Shown here: piece after piece, positions 25,752 to 34,749 of the stretch | Numbering within the stretch: position 1 is the stretch's first letter | How the letters are laid out: every line of letters starts with the position of its first letter | Assembly: GCA_021158465.1 (NCBI GenBank) | Contig: JAGGUN010000037.1 | Location: 91,156 to 155,155, forward strand | DNA length: 64,000 nucleotides | Source of the DNA: a bacterium | GTDB lineage: Bacteria; UBP14; UBA6098; 4484-93 | Direction: 5' to 3' | Program-made: the position numbers and the translations under genes | Notes under the pieces: model-generated | Database searches by the model: none | What the model was told of the DNA's origin: nothing | What the model saw: the letters and a program-made list of their open reading frames with translations, nothing else

Positions 25752-27944
25752 ATGTGGCGTATATTTTTAGTCTTTGCTTTGGTCGTTCTGAGTTCGCCGG
25801 TTTTTGCCAGGGATGGGGTAACGATAAGGGAATTTCCTCCGCTTGTTTCTGTGGAGAGGGAACCTGTTTTTTGCGCTTATGAGCCGGAGAGGGCAATTTA
25901 TCCTGATGTGTTTTATGAGCCTCTTCGCTGGGAGCTTGTGGACACGGTATCTGCTCACATCATTGTTCCTCCTGGTTCGACATACTCTATTCTTGCTGAT
26001 GTTTGGGATAAGTCGCTCACTGAGTATTTGCCTGAACCGTATCTGACAGATTCTGCTCGAAGTGCGATAGAGCATTCTCCTGGCTGGCTTCGGCAAGATT
26101 TGGTAATCACATTCTCACGAATGAACGAGATATTTCAGGATATGTTTGCTGAGGTTATCCTTGAGGCTGATTCGCCGTATGTGGATGAGGTTGCTTTTTC
26201 TGTTGCGAGGATGCCAGCTGAGATCCTCTCCTGTAGTTATCTTTCCCCGGGGCTTCTTCTTGAGAACGCACAGGATATTTACTATCAGGCGAGCCTGCTC
26301 AGCTATGTTGAGCTGGTTGAGTATGGTGATTATACCACTGCTCGGTATCGCGTAGCTTCTGATGGCGACACATCCTGGGTCGAGATTCCGAGGGATATCT
26401 ACTACTGGTATGTTGTTCATCCGAAGATAACCGATGAGACGCCTATGTATCTTGACAGGTTTGTCTCGCTTGCCAGTGACCCGTTTGCGGGTTACAATGA
26501 GCCTCCGTTTGGTGCCTGGTGGCGGAGTTTTCTCTGGAGTGAGTCGGATGCGGGTTATTCACCCCTGTGTGAGTATCTTGATACGATAGATGTCCTGTGG
26601 GCGGGGCTATACAATACGATTGATGGTAATGGCGCGGTTGGGGCGGTCACGCAGTTTGTTCAGGATGTTCTCGAGTTTGATTCCGGGATGGAGAGACCTC
26701 ATCAGCCGTTGAGGATATATACGCTTCATATGGGTCGCTGTGGCGAGCATGAGGATTTCACAGTTGCTGCGGCGAGGACCGCTCTCATTCCGAGCCGGGG
26801 GGCGGAGGCGATCTCCACAGACCATGTCTGGAACGAATTCTATGATGGTTTTGGCTGGCATCAGTGGGAGCCTGTCAACACCTATATTGATGATTACTTC
26901 GTGTATGAGGACCGCTGGGGCAAGGTGTTTGCCTCTGTCTATGCTCCTCGCTCGGACGGATACACGGAGAATGTAACATACAATTATTCCCATGATACCT
27001 GTGATATAAAGGTGTATGTTTTGGACGGAGCGGGTCGACGTGTTGACGGAGCAGATGTTATACTTGCTGCTGAGTACGATGACCATTTATATTTTGATAC
27101 TTGGGGCACCACAGCCTCGAGTGGTGTTACCATTTTCAGGCTTGGGGCAGGTGTCAGGATGTATGGGCGGGTTGAGCACCCGATAGGTAGCTATCCTACC
27201 AGTCCATCGACCGTTGCGCCTCTTCTTTCTGGTCCGGGTTCAGACGGGCGAACATACACGAGGACGATGAACATCTCATCTGGTAGGATGCCGTATCTAT
27301 ATTACACAGAGGCTGAGCTGCCCGACACCGCCTGGGGTATGATGAAGCTTGTGGTGGACTATTCTGTTCCATATGAGAAGGTTCTTGGAACATCCTTCTT
27401 TGATGATGTCGATGATGCGATGTATATCCAAAAGGTCGATTCTGGTTCTATCTATTTGTTTGTTCTCGATGAAGCGAACTACTCGCTCTGTCTTGCTGGC
27501 GAGCCTTTTGAGGCATACTTTGCCGAGCCGGAGGCAGATTCAGGAAGCTTTGAGTTTGTCTTTCCGAGAGAGGAGAACGTATATCTTGTTCTTTCCAACT
27601 ATCCGAGGATGCGGACATACGAGGCGATCGATTTGGATGTCAAACTGTTCGATGGAGTATCTGAGATTGCAGAGTCTTCTACTTCTCATCCGAGAGTGGT
27701 TTCCATCTCTCCTGCTTATCCTAACCCGTTCAATGCAAAGACAAGTTTCAACTATAGCATAGGAGGTTCATCTGGCAGGCTCAGGATATACAGTCTTGCG
27801 GGTGAGTGTGTGTTTGACTGCGGGATAATCGGACCTGTTGGTAGGTTCACCTGGGATGCCGGTGGGTTCCCTTCGGGGGTTTATTTTGCTTCTGTGACGG
27901 ACGGGGAAAGGTCTGCCACCACACGCCTCCTCCTTTTGAAGTGA
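25752..27944 (+). CDS. Secreted transglutaminase-like protein with C-terminal sorting domain
   Basis: The 730-residue protein has a signal peptide (about 1-19), an N-terminal domain, and a transglutaminase/protease core: GRCGEHEDF with Cys330, and STDHVWNEFYDGFGWHQWEP with His358. An Ig-like carboxypeptidase-regulatory-like stretch follows, and the end is a sorting/FlgD-like domain: SPAYPNPFNAKTSF, then GVYFASVTDG and the terminal LLLLK. Known members of the fold are cysteine peptidases or cross-linking enzymes. The C-terminal domain suggests type IX-like export to the surface. The ATG at 25752 is chosen for its signal peptide and GGAGG site. Confidence 0.82.
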   Translation: MWRIFLVFALVVLSSPVFARDGVTIREFPPLVSVEREPVFCAYEPERAIYPDVFYEPLRWELVDTVSAHIIVPPGSTYSILADVWDKSLTEYLPEPYLTDSARSAIEHSPGWLRQDLVITFSRMNEIFQDMFAEVILEADSPYVDEVAFSVARMPAEILSCSYLSPGLLLENAQDIYYQASLLSYVELVEYGDYTTARYRVASDGDTSWVEIPRDIYYWYVVHPKITDETPMYLDRFVSLASDPFAGYNEPPFGAWWRSFLWSESDAGYSPLCEYLDTIDVLWAGLYNTIDGNGAVGAVTQFVQDVLEFDSGMERPHQPLRIYTLHMGRCGEHEDFTVAAARTALIPSRGAEAISTDHVWNEFYDGFGWHQWEPVNTYIDDYFVYEDRWGKVFASVYAPRSDGYTENVTYNYSHDTCDIKVYVLDGAGRRVDGADVILAAEYDDHLYFDTWGTTASSGVTIFRLGAGVRMYGRVEHPIGSYPTSPSTVAPLLSGPGSDGRTYTRTMNISSGRMPYLYYTEAELPDTAWGMMKLVVDYSVPYEKVLGTSFFDDVDDAMYIQKVDSGSIYLFVLDEANYSLCLAGEPFEAYFAEPEADSGSFEFVFPREENVYLVLSNYPRMRTYEAIDLDVKLFDGVSEIAESSTSHPRVVSISPAYPNPFNAKTSFNYSIGGSSGRLRIYSLAGECVFDCGIIGPVGRFTWDAGGFPSGVYFASVTDGERSATTRLLLLK

Positions 27945-27950
27945 GACAGG

Positions 27951-29399
27951 ATGAAACGGTTATTGTCATTCTTGTTGATTCTGTTTCCGCTTTCCGCTCC
28001 TGCGATAGAGGGTAACAGACCTGTCCGTGGTGAGCATGCACCTGAGATCTCTGTAGAGGAGGATAAGATATCCTCACCTGATGAGCTTTATCTCCTTTTA
28101 TCCTCCTCCTTTGATGAGTATCTTGCCAGGCGTTTGCCTGATAAGCTCTCTTTGGGTGGGTACCTTGGTCAAGATGCGGTTTCGGGTATCTATTTCTGTA
28201 GGAATGTGTATAGAAAAGACACCTTTTTTGAAACCGATATTTTCTCAAGGACGGATTTCAATGCAGGTAAGGTCTACAACATCTCAGGTGAAGCGTCGGG
28301 TGGGTTTTATTTTCGGTGTGTTCGCATTCTACCCAGTTTTCGGGCGTTTTATATCAAGCGCGAGATGAGAGGGTCGTTTTGCCCGTTCAACTGGGCTTTA
28401 TTGCCTTCTTTTTCTGCTTCCGGCAAGTTTGGCAGATTATCTCTCTTGCTTCAGGGCAGATACTCCCTTTTCTCCCAGCGTCGGGAAACGGATTACTTTA
28501 GGCAGCACCTTGTCGTGTCTGATATCGGTTCATTCTATAAATTGTCGGAGCAGTTTTCTCCCGGTGTATACATTAGCATATCGAGGGGGGCTTTCTCCCA
28601 TATAGATTATTGTGGCAACAGGTACACGGTATCTTCTGTTGTTCCCTATGTTGGGCTCAGCCTCGGGAGCTTTGGTGTTAAGCTTGGCGGCTCATACAGC
28701 TGGTATGCTGGGGACAGCTTTATTTCACCTTATGCTGTTCTTGAGTGTGGTTTCCCTGCGGTTGACCTAAGGATTAATCTCTATTCATCGTATTCCATTA
28801 TAGACTACGCCGATTTTCCCGACCCGTTTCTCCGTTTCACTGAATCTATCTCTCCGCAGACGGAGAGGAACAGGTTAGAGGCAAAGCTAAATATCTTCAT
28901 CCCAGGAAACAACAGGCTCCTTGTCTCGGCTGTTCATTCGGATGTTGATAACAGCTATTTTTCGACATCATCCGGTGACTCGCTTATTGTGATCGGGGCT
29001 GATGTTGATATGACGGAACTGGAGTTTGCTCTCTTTAGTTTTCCGAGGAAGGGGGTTAAGAACATAGCCACGGTTTTGTACAGAAGGATGCTGACCGCGG
29101 ATGACAAGGAGCTTCCGTTTGTGAGCAGGTTAGCCATTGAGGATACGCTTGATGTTGTTTTTGGCTCAGCAGGTATAATGACAGCGGTCTCTTATGGCTC
29201 ACGTTACAAAACGCATCTCACCTATGAGGAGGACTACTGTAAGCCGTATTTTCTCTTCTCTGTTAGCGTTAGATATGGTGTTTCCCCGTTTGTCTTCGAT
29301 CTTGGGGTGGAGAATCTGTTTGATACGGTGATATTTCGGACGGAGGAATCCTTTTATTCTGGCAGATGTATCCGGTTTGGGGTTGGTCTGGAGTTCTGA
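27951..29399 (+). CDS. Outer-membrane beta-barrel protein, unknown function
   Basis: The 482-residue protein has a signal peptide (about 1-18) and then a long series of amphipathic strands rich in Tyr, Phe, Ser and Gly, ending in a strand with a terminal phenylalanine (RFGVGLEF), typical of Bam-inserted barrels. The phrase FDLGVENLFDTVI near the end is like the last strands of TonB-dependent receptors, but there is no plug domain. It starts 6 nt after the transglutaminase-like gene and its TGA overlaps the next ATG (TGATG), so it belongs to the same transcript. Confidence 0.7.
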   Translation: MKRLLSFLLILFPLSAPAIEGNRPVRGEHAPEISVEEDKISSPDELYLLLSSSFDEYLARRLPDKLSLGGYLGQDAVSGIYFCRNVYRKDTFFETDIFSRTDFNAGKVYNISGEASGGFYFRCVRILPSFRAFYIKREMRGSFCPFNWALLPSFSASGKFGRLSLLLQGRYSLFSQRRETDYFRQHLVVSDIGSFYKLSEQFSPGVYISISRGAFSHIDYCGNRYTVSSVVPYVGLSLGSFGVKLGGSYSWYAGDSFISPYAVLECGFPAVDLRINLYSSYSIIDYADFPDPFLRFTESISPQTERNRLEAKLNIFIPGNNRLLVSAVHSDVDNSYFSTSSGDSLIVIGADVDMTELEFALFSFPRKGVKNIATVLYRRMLTADDKELPFVSRLAIEDTLDVVFGSAGIMTAVSYGSRYKTHLTYEEDYCKPYFLFSVSVRYGVSPFVFDLGVENLFDTVIFRTEESFYSGRCIRFGVGLEF

Positions 29400-30607
29400 T
29401 GGCACGTTATCTTTCGAACATATTCAATCCGCTTTCGCCCGATGTTCATCGGTACTTTTTCCCTGGCGTGCTTGAGATAGATGGTGGCAAGATCATATCC
29501 GTTTCGGAATACAAGCGTAACATCCAGTATGATGAGGACTTGACGGAATATCTTCTCACTCCCGCCTTTGTTGACACACACACTCATCTGTCGCAATTTC
29601 GCATCCGCTCAAAAGCAGGCTTCACCTTGCTTGATTGGCTATCGAATTTTGTATTTGAGGAGGAAGCACGCTTTTCCTCGCGGGAATATGCAAGAGATGT
29701 TGCTCGTGAGTTCTTCAGGGAGGCGCTTTCCTGTGGGGTAACAAGCGTTGCGCTTTATGTAACCGTTCACGATTCCGCTGTTGAGGAGGTGTTCAATGTT
29801 GCTTCTTCTTTGCCTGTGAGGGGGTATATTGCCAAGGTCTGGATGGACAGGGATGCTCCTGATGCGCTGCTTGAGCCGCCGGATGTCTCGTATCGCTCGT
29901 CCTATGAACTGTTCAAGCGGTATAACAACACGGATAGAAGACTTTTCTTTTCTGTTGCCGTCCGTTTCCCGATAACATCGAGTGAATGGGGTATGAAGCT
30001 TGCTTCCCGCTTCCAGAATGAGACAGGAACCTTGCTGCAGCTTCACATAGCAGAGAACAGGGATGAGGTCAAGAAGGTGAAAAAGCTCTTCCCGAGTTTC
30101 TCGTATACTGAGCTCTACTGGAGGATGGGTCTCTTGTCCGACAGAACGGTTGTTGCACATGCTATTCATCTGGTGGATGATGAGCTTGATATCCTGAAAT
30201 CGAGCGGTGCGTACATCTCCCATTGTCCTGCTGCGAACCTTTTTCTGCATTCGGGGCGGTTCCCGCTAACCAGGATTAAGGGTAAGGGTATTCCTATTTC
30301 TCTCGGTTCCGATGTCGGAGCGGGTCCATATATGCTGCCGATTGCTCTTATGCGCGATATGTATTATCTCAATCCGACAGCACCGTCGGAGATGTTTTAT
30401 TACGCCACACTTGGTGGTGCAAACGCTCTTGGTTTTGGTAATGTTGTAGGAAATTTTGCTCCTGGCAAGGAGGCGGATTTTGTTCTCTTTTCTCCCCGTA
30501 TTCTCTCCCGTGATATAGAGACCACCCTCTCCAGTCTCATCTTTGAGGGGGAACGCTCGTCTGTCCGTTCGGTCTACTTCCGCGGCAGGAAGGTCAAGCT
30601 CCCTTAA
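29399..30607 (+). CDS. guaD: Guanine deaminase-like amidohydrolase
   Basis: From the ATG at 29399 the protein has 402 residues. Zinc ligands are visible: DTHTHLSQ (His61, His63), LHIAENRDEV, VVAHAIHLVDDE and the Asp of LGSDVGAGPY. The LLDWLSNFVFEEE segment after the first motif and HCPAANLFLHSG are characteristic of guanine deaminase within the amidohydrolase superfamily. It would convert guanine to xanthine in purine salvage. Related deaminases (chlorohydrolase, SAH deaminase) remain possible. It is translationally coupled to a barrel-protein gene, an odd partner. Confidence 0.82.
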   Translation: MARYLSNIFNPLSPDVHRYFFPGVLEIDGGKIISVSEYKRNIQYDEDLTEYLLTPAFVDTHTHLSQFRIRSKAGFTLLDWLSNFVFEEEARFSSREYARDVAREFFREALSCGVTSVALYVTVHDSAVEEVFNVASSLPVRGYIAKVWMDRDAPDALLEPPDVSYRSSYELFKRYNNTDRRLFFSVAVRFPITSSEWGMKLASRFQNETGTLLQLHIAENRDEVKKVKKLFPSFSYTELYWRMGLLSDRTVVAHAIHLVDDELDILKSSGAYISHCPAANLFLHSGRFPLTRIKGKGIPISLGSDVGAGPYMLPIALMRDMYYLNPTAPSEMFYYATLGGANALGFGNVVGNFAPGKEADFVLFSPRILSRDIETTLSSLIFEGERSSVRSVYFRGRKVKLP

Positions 30608-30611
30608 TTTC

Positions 30612-30640
30612 TTGACAATATGTATAACTTGGTATATATT
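30612..30640 (+). promoter_or_regulatory. Promoter with near-consensus boxes, leaderless output
   Basis: TTGACA (30612-30617) is separated by 17 bp from TATATT (30635-30640), the best promoter in the window. The ATG of the next gene is at 30651, only 10 nt past the -10 box, so the transcript would carry at most a few untranslated bases. Confidence 0.72.
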
Positions 30641-30650
30641 ATCAACTTCT

Positions 30651-31241
30651 ATGGTGGAGCGGAGGATTATATCATCTGCTGGTGAAGGTGTGATAAGTGT
30701 TAAGGGTTCGCGATTTTACTCCTTTGCTGTATCGGTTGTCTCGCAGGATGAGGTTAGGGAGTATCTTTCTGAGTTGCGTTCTCGTTTCCCTGGTGCAACG
30801 CACATTGTTTGGGCGTACAGATTGCTTTCCGATGAGGCGTTCTCGGATGCTGGTGAGCCGAGGAGGACGGCAGGATTACCGCTTTTGAACCTATTGAGAT
30901 CAAACTCTCTTGTCAACTCTGCCATCTTTGTTGTCAGGTATTTCGGTGGCAAGAAGCTTGGTATTCCTGGGCTTATTGAGGCTTACACCAAGTCAGGGAG
31001 GATTGCTCTTTCGGTAGCCAAAGTCAGCAGGTATGAGAAGAAACAGAATTTTTCCATTTCCGTCTCCTGGGCGGACTATAATAATATTCGGTCTCTTGTT
31101 AGCAGGCTTGGTTGCGATCTGTTAGATGAGGATTTCGGCGATAAGGTTACGCTTTCCCTATCTGTATCGGAGAGGTTGTTCCCTGCAATTAAGGAAAGGA
31201 TACTGGATGCGACATCTGGTAGGGTTCATTTTGGCTGTTAG
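30651..31241 (+). CDS. YigZ/IMPACT family protein
   Basis: A 196-residue protein. The UPF0029 N-terminal domain shows KGSRFYSFAVSV, then THIVWAYRLL, DAGEPRRTAGLPLLNLL and VVRYFGGKKLGIPGLIEAY, the classic family blocks; a C-terminal ferredoxin-like half follows. The bacterial members have an unclear role; the eukaryotic homologue IMPACT binds GCN1 and dampens translation stress. The start at 30651 is set by the family N-terminus and by the promoter 10 nt upstream; no ribosome site precedes it. Its end overlaps the next gene by 35 nt. Confidence 0.88.
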   Translation: MVERRIISSAGEGVISVKGSRFYSFAVSVVSQDEVREYLSELRSRFPGATHIVWAYRLLSDEAFSDAGEPRRTAGLPLLNLLRSNSLVNSAIFVVRYFGGKKLGIPGLIEAYTKSGRIALSVAKVSRYEKKQNFSISVSWADYNNIRSLVSRLGCDLLDEDFGDKVTLSLSVSERLFPAIKERILDATSGRVHFGC

Positions 31242-31683
31242 TTTTCTGCTGGTTTCCTGCTCGAGTGGTGGTAAGGTCGAGCCACCGGATACCGTTGCTC
31301 GTTTTAGGGTAAAGACATCCGACGGCAGAACGATAACGGAGAGGGATATACTTGGCAAGCCGACAGTTCTTGTCTTTGCTGTCTCCTGGTGCGATGCTTG
31401 CACACTTGAATTTGCCTTTGCGGAGTCACTCAAATCTGCCTGGGGAGATAGTCTCAATATCTTTATCTTCACACCTGAGCCGGAGAGTGTCTTTGCAAAG
31501 GGGTATAGGTTCTCTATACCTTATGCGAGTGTGGACAAGTCGATTTTCCAAGCGTTCGATGTTAGCTCTGTGCCGCAACGGATACTGTTGGATAAAGACG
31601 GGAATGAGCTCATCCGTGTTTTGGGTGCTGACCGGAGTATGGATGACGAGTTCGTGGCAAACCTTCTTGGGAATAAGGAATAG
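31207..31683 (+). CDS. TlpA-like thioredoxin-fold lipoprotein
   Basis: The 158-residue protein has a lipoprotein signal with lipobox Cys18 (SFLLVSCSS) and a thioredoxin domain with the active site WCDAC (Cys62, Cys65) and the cis-proline SSVPQRILLDKDGNE. It should act in periplasmic thiol exchange as a member of the TlpA/AhpC-TSA-like class. I reject the upstream start at 31126 because it lies inside the YigZ gene and lacks a signal peptide. It ends 2 nt before the thioredoxin-reductase-like gene. Confidence 0.86.
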   Translation: MRHLVGFILAVSFLLVSCSSGGKVEPPDTVARFRVKTSDGRTITERDILGKPTVLVFAVSWCDACTLEFAFAESLKSAWGDSLNIFIFTPEPESVFAKGYRFSIPYASVDKSIFQAFDVSSVPQRILLDKDGNELIRVLGADRSMDDEFVANLLGNKE

Positions 31684-31685
31684 AG

Positions 31686-32606
31686 ATGGATAGGGTGGAA
31701 TTAGTAGTTGTTGGTGCTGGTCCCGCTGGTATGACTGCCGCGCTTTATGCTGCCAGGGGTGGACTCTCGACGGTTGTCTACGATAAGGGTATGCCTGGTG
31801 GACTCATTGCATCGACTGACAGGATAGAGAATTACCCTGGTGTGGAGTCTATTTCTGGCTTCGAGCTTGCCGGTCGTATGAGGAAACAGGCGGAATCGTT
31901 TGGTGCGAGATTCAGGTCTGGTGAGTTGAAATCGATTAGAAAGGAAGGTTCCGTCTTTAGTATGGATTTCTCAGGGGAGAGTGTTGAATCAAAAGCGGTT
32001 ATCTTTGCTGCAGGTTCTGTCCCGAGGAAGCTGGGTGTCGATGGCGAGGAGAGGCTTACAGGCAGGGGGGTCTCATATTGTGCCACCTGTGATGGGCCGT
32101 TTTTCCGTGGTAAGGATATCGTTGTTGTCGGATGTGGGAGTTCGGGTTTGCAGGAGGGGCTTTTCCTGCTTGGATTTGTTCGCTCGATAACCTATGTTGA
32201 GTTCCTTCCGTATGTAACGGGAGAGAGGGTTCTCTATGAGCGTAACAAAGAGAGGGAGAATGTTAGTTTCTTGCTTAACCATAAGGTTGTCAGAATAGAG
32301 GGAGAAGACTCTGTCGAATCGGTTGTTGTAGTGGACAGAAGGACAGGAGAGGAGAAAAGGATTTCTGTTAGCGGGGTATTTATCTATGTCGGTTTTTTGC
32401 CGGCGAGTGGTCCTGTTGCTGGGCTTGTTGAGCGTGATAAGGATGGCTACATCATAACCGATGAGGGTATGGCAACATCTACTCCTGGTCTCTTTGCTGC
32501 TGGAGATATAAGGAAGAAGCCTCTTCGTCAGGTGGTGACAGCTGCTTCCGATGGAGCGAGTGCTGCATTTTCTGCAATTGAATACATAAAGGAGCTTGGA
32601 AAATGA
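31686..32606 (+). CDS. trxB: Thioredoxin reductase-like flavoprotein
   Basis: The 306-residue protein has the FAD loop VVGAGPAGMTAALYAARGG, the redox pair CATC (Cys132, Cys135) and the second FAD motif GLFAAGDIRKKPLRQ. In the nucleotide-binding domain the GxGxxG is kept as GCGSSG, but the NADPH-specific HRRxxxR is missing (the stretch reads VEFLPYVTGERVLYER). It may therefore use NADH, ferredoxin or another donor. It likely reduces thioredoxins including the lipoprotein upstream via a membrane relay; this is inference. Confidence 0.85.
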   Translation: MDRVELVVVGAGPAGMTAALYAARGGLSTVVYDKGMPGGLIASTDRIENYPGVESISGFELAGRMRKQAESFGARFRSGELKSIRKEGSVFSMDFSGESVESKAVIFAAGSVPRKLGVDGEERLTGRGVSYCATCDGPFFRGKDIVVVGCGSSGLQEGLFLLGFVRSITYVEFLPYVTGERVLYERNKERENVSFLLNHKVVRIEGEDSVESVVVVDRRTGEEKRISVSGVFIYVGFLPASGPVAGLVERDKDGYIITDEGMATSTPGLFAAGDIRKKPLRQVVTAASDGASAAFSAIEYIKELGK

Positions 32607-33436
32607 AGAAGATACTTTTGTTATCTTTTTCCGTTCTGTTCTTCTCATCTTATCTATGGGCCGCGTTTGACAGGCTTCCGCCGTCTCTCACGGACAACTC
32701 GGTGCTCTCCTCTCGTGCCGATGCAATCTTCTACAATCCAGCCCTGCTTGTCAGAAGGGATGGAGTTAGTTCGTCTGTTGCGTATCTTATGCCGTATGCG
32801 GAGTCGGAGCTTATTTTCGTGTCCGGAGCGTTCTCTTACCCGCTTGGACGGTGGGGAACGGTTGCAGTCGGTTTAGCCAATCTCTCCACAGGCTCGCTTT
32901 CTAATGAGTTTAGAGCATCGTTTGGGCACTCGCTTTTCCTGGGGAAAAAGGTAACCTATGAGATTGCCGGCGGATACTCTCTAAATATCTATAACCTATC
33001 ATTCGGGAAGAGCATCACAGGTGTCTCTTGTGGTTCAGCCTCTGCTGTTGACCTCTCTGTGGGGTTGTATGGGAGTGTGAATCCGGGCATCTCGTTTGGA
33101 CTCTTTGGCGACAACCTACTTGCCGCCAATTTCTCCGGTGAGCAAACAACAACGCTTGAAAGAAGGCTTATCTTTGGGGCATCGTATGCACCGTATGAGG
33201 AGCTGACAGGATTTGTCTCTGTGGAGAAGCTGGAGGGGAAAGATACCAGGTTTTGCCTTGGTGTTAGGTTCTTACCTGTAGAGTGGGCGAGGGTCTATTC
33301 ATCGATTAAATCTTCTCCTGAGGTATTTTCGTTGAATCTTGAGTTCGGCAAGGGTAGTTTCTGGTTTGGATACGGTGTCTCGACCCATCCGAGGCTTCCT
33401 GTTTCGCATACCGTGGGCATCTCCTACGAAGGGTAA
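32603..33436 (+). CDS. PorV-like outer-membrane barrel protein
   Basis: The 277-residue protein has a signal peptide (about 1-20), then the DAIFYNPALLVRR motif near residue 43 that marks PorV/UPF0164-like barrels, and alternating strands throughout. The function is unknown. Its start overlaps trxB by 4 nt and it is followed 6 nt later by a TolC-like gene, so it may serve as a partner of that exporter. Confidence 0.7.
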   Translation: MKKILLLSFSVLFFSSYLWAAFDRLPPSLTDNSVLSSRADAIFYNPALLVRRDGVSSSVAYLMPYAESELIFVSGAFSYPLGRWGTVAVGLANLSTGSLSNEFRASFGHSLFLGKKVTYEIAGGYSLNIYNLSFGKSITGVSCGSASAVDLSVGLYGSVNPGISFGLFGDNLLAANFSGEQTTTLERRLIFGASYAPYEELTGFVSVEKLEGKDTRFCLGVRFLPVEWARVYSSIKSSPEVFSLNLEFGKGSFWFGYGVSTHPRLPVSHTVGISYEG

Positions 33437-33442
33437 GCGGTT

Positions 33443-34741
33443 ATGAAACATATTTTTCAGATTTTCGGTGGGGGACTGCTTTTGCTTATTTTGGCAAGCT
33501 GGGGTTTCTCGCAGGATACGCTTTTCCTTTCTGACTGTATCAGGATAGCGCTTGAGAGGAATCCTGAGCTTGCCTCGGAGCAAGAATCCTATCTTTCGGA
33601 GAGAGCTGGGTTTCTCGGTTCCTGGTCTAGATTTCTGCCGAATGCATCCTTGTCCGGTGGGTACTCGCGTTCCAGCGGAGGATCGATGAGGATGTCTGGC
33701 TCTGGTTTCGAGCCCTCGGATAAGGGTTATTCGCTCTCTTTTTCTGCATCCTGGAACCCGTTTCGTGGTGGCTCAAATGTTCTTGAACTGCTTTCAGACC
33801 GTGGCGGTGTCTTGCTTGCCCGTCTATCCTATCATTCGGAGATAAGAAGTATTATAAGCAATGTCAAACGAAGTTACCTTGACATCTTGAGATATCAAGC
33901 TCTTGTGGCTCTGGCGGATTCATCGCTTGTTAGAGCGAAGGTGGAGCGGGAATTTATCGAGGAGAAGAATAGGCTTGGTGCTGCGTCTGAGCTTGAACTG
34001 GCTCAGGCTCGCGTCGAGGAGAAATCGAGGGAACTTTCACTCATTCAGGCGAGGAATAGCTTGAACTCATCCAGGGAGCATCTCAATTTTCTACTCGGGA
34101 TACCTCCGGATACTGTATATACCGTTGTGTTTGATACGTCGCTTAGCATAGAGCTCCCGCCGCTTGAGGAATGTATTCGGATTGCACTTGATTCCTCCTG
34201 TGAATACCGCTCGGCTCTCATCTCCGAGGAGATTGCTCATATGAATTATCTTGCATCCTTTTCCTCCTTTTTACCGAATATCAGTTTTAGCTATAACTAT
34301 TCTTGGAACGGCTTATCATCCCCGAGAGGGATAGGTGAGATAAGGGATGAGGGGTATTCGACTGTTGGGATATCCGTTTCTCTGCCGGTGTTTGAGGGGT
34401 TGTCGAGGTTGTCTCGCACGGCGTCTGCCCGTCATCGGTACCTTGAGGCGCGCTGGCGGAGGTTGAACACAAGGGCTTCTGTTGAAGAGTCAGTTCGCTC
34501 GGTATATAAACGGATAGAGGAGGCAGATGCAAGCCTTTCGCTTTTCCGTATGAAGCTTGATGAGGCATCGCGTTCGCTTCGGCTCGCATGGGAGATGTAT
34601 CGCCTCGGTTCCATCTCTTACATTGAGCTTGTGGCAAGCGAGCTGGATTTTGTCCAGAGCAGAAGTGAGCTTATAGAGGGTCGGTATAACTATCTTGTTG
34701 CTATATCGGAGCTCGAGCTTTACACAGGGAGCCTGTATTAG
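33443..34741 (+). CDS. tolC: TolC family outer-membrane efflux protein
   Basis: A 432-residue outer-membrane factor. It has a signal peptide (about 1-22), two OEP repeats (each long helix pairs with strands; LSDCIRIALERNPEL and LEECIRIALDSSCEYR open the two halves) and the VKRSYLDILRYQALVALADS helix. It forms the exit duct of tripartite pumps or type I secretion. No periplasmic adaptor or ABC/RND pump is adjacent, so the partner is unknown. Confidence 0.9.
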   Translation: MKHIFQIFGGGLLLLILASWGFSQDTLFLSDCIRIALERNPELASEQESYLSERAGFLGSWSRFLPNASLSGGYSRSSGGSMRMSGSGFEPSDKGYSLSFSASWNPFRGGSNVLELLSDRGGVLLARLSYHSEIRSIISNVKRSYLDILRYQALVALADSSLVRAKVEREFIEEKNRLGAASELELAQARVEEKSRELSLIQARNSLNSSREHLNFLLGIPPDTVYTVVFDTSLSIELPPLEECIRIALDSSCEYRSALISEEIAHMNYLASFSSFLPNISFSYNYSWNGLSSPRGIGEIRDEGYSTVGISVSLPVFEGLSRLSRTASARHRYLEARWRRLNTRASVEESVRSVYKRIEEADASLSLFRMKLDEASRSLRLAWEMYRLGSISYIELVASELDFVQSRSELIEGRYNYLVAISELELYTGSLY

Positions 34742-34749
34742 GGGGAGAT

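Noticed and set aside
30543..30650. Upstream extension of the YigZ-like gene to 30543
   Set aside because: It would lie inside guaD and add residues absent from the family; the promoter at 30612 would then be inside the gene.
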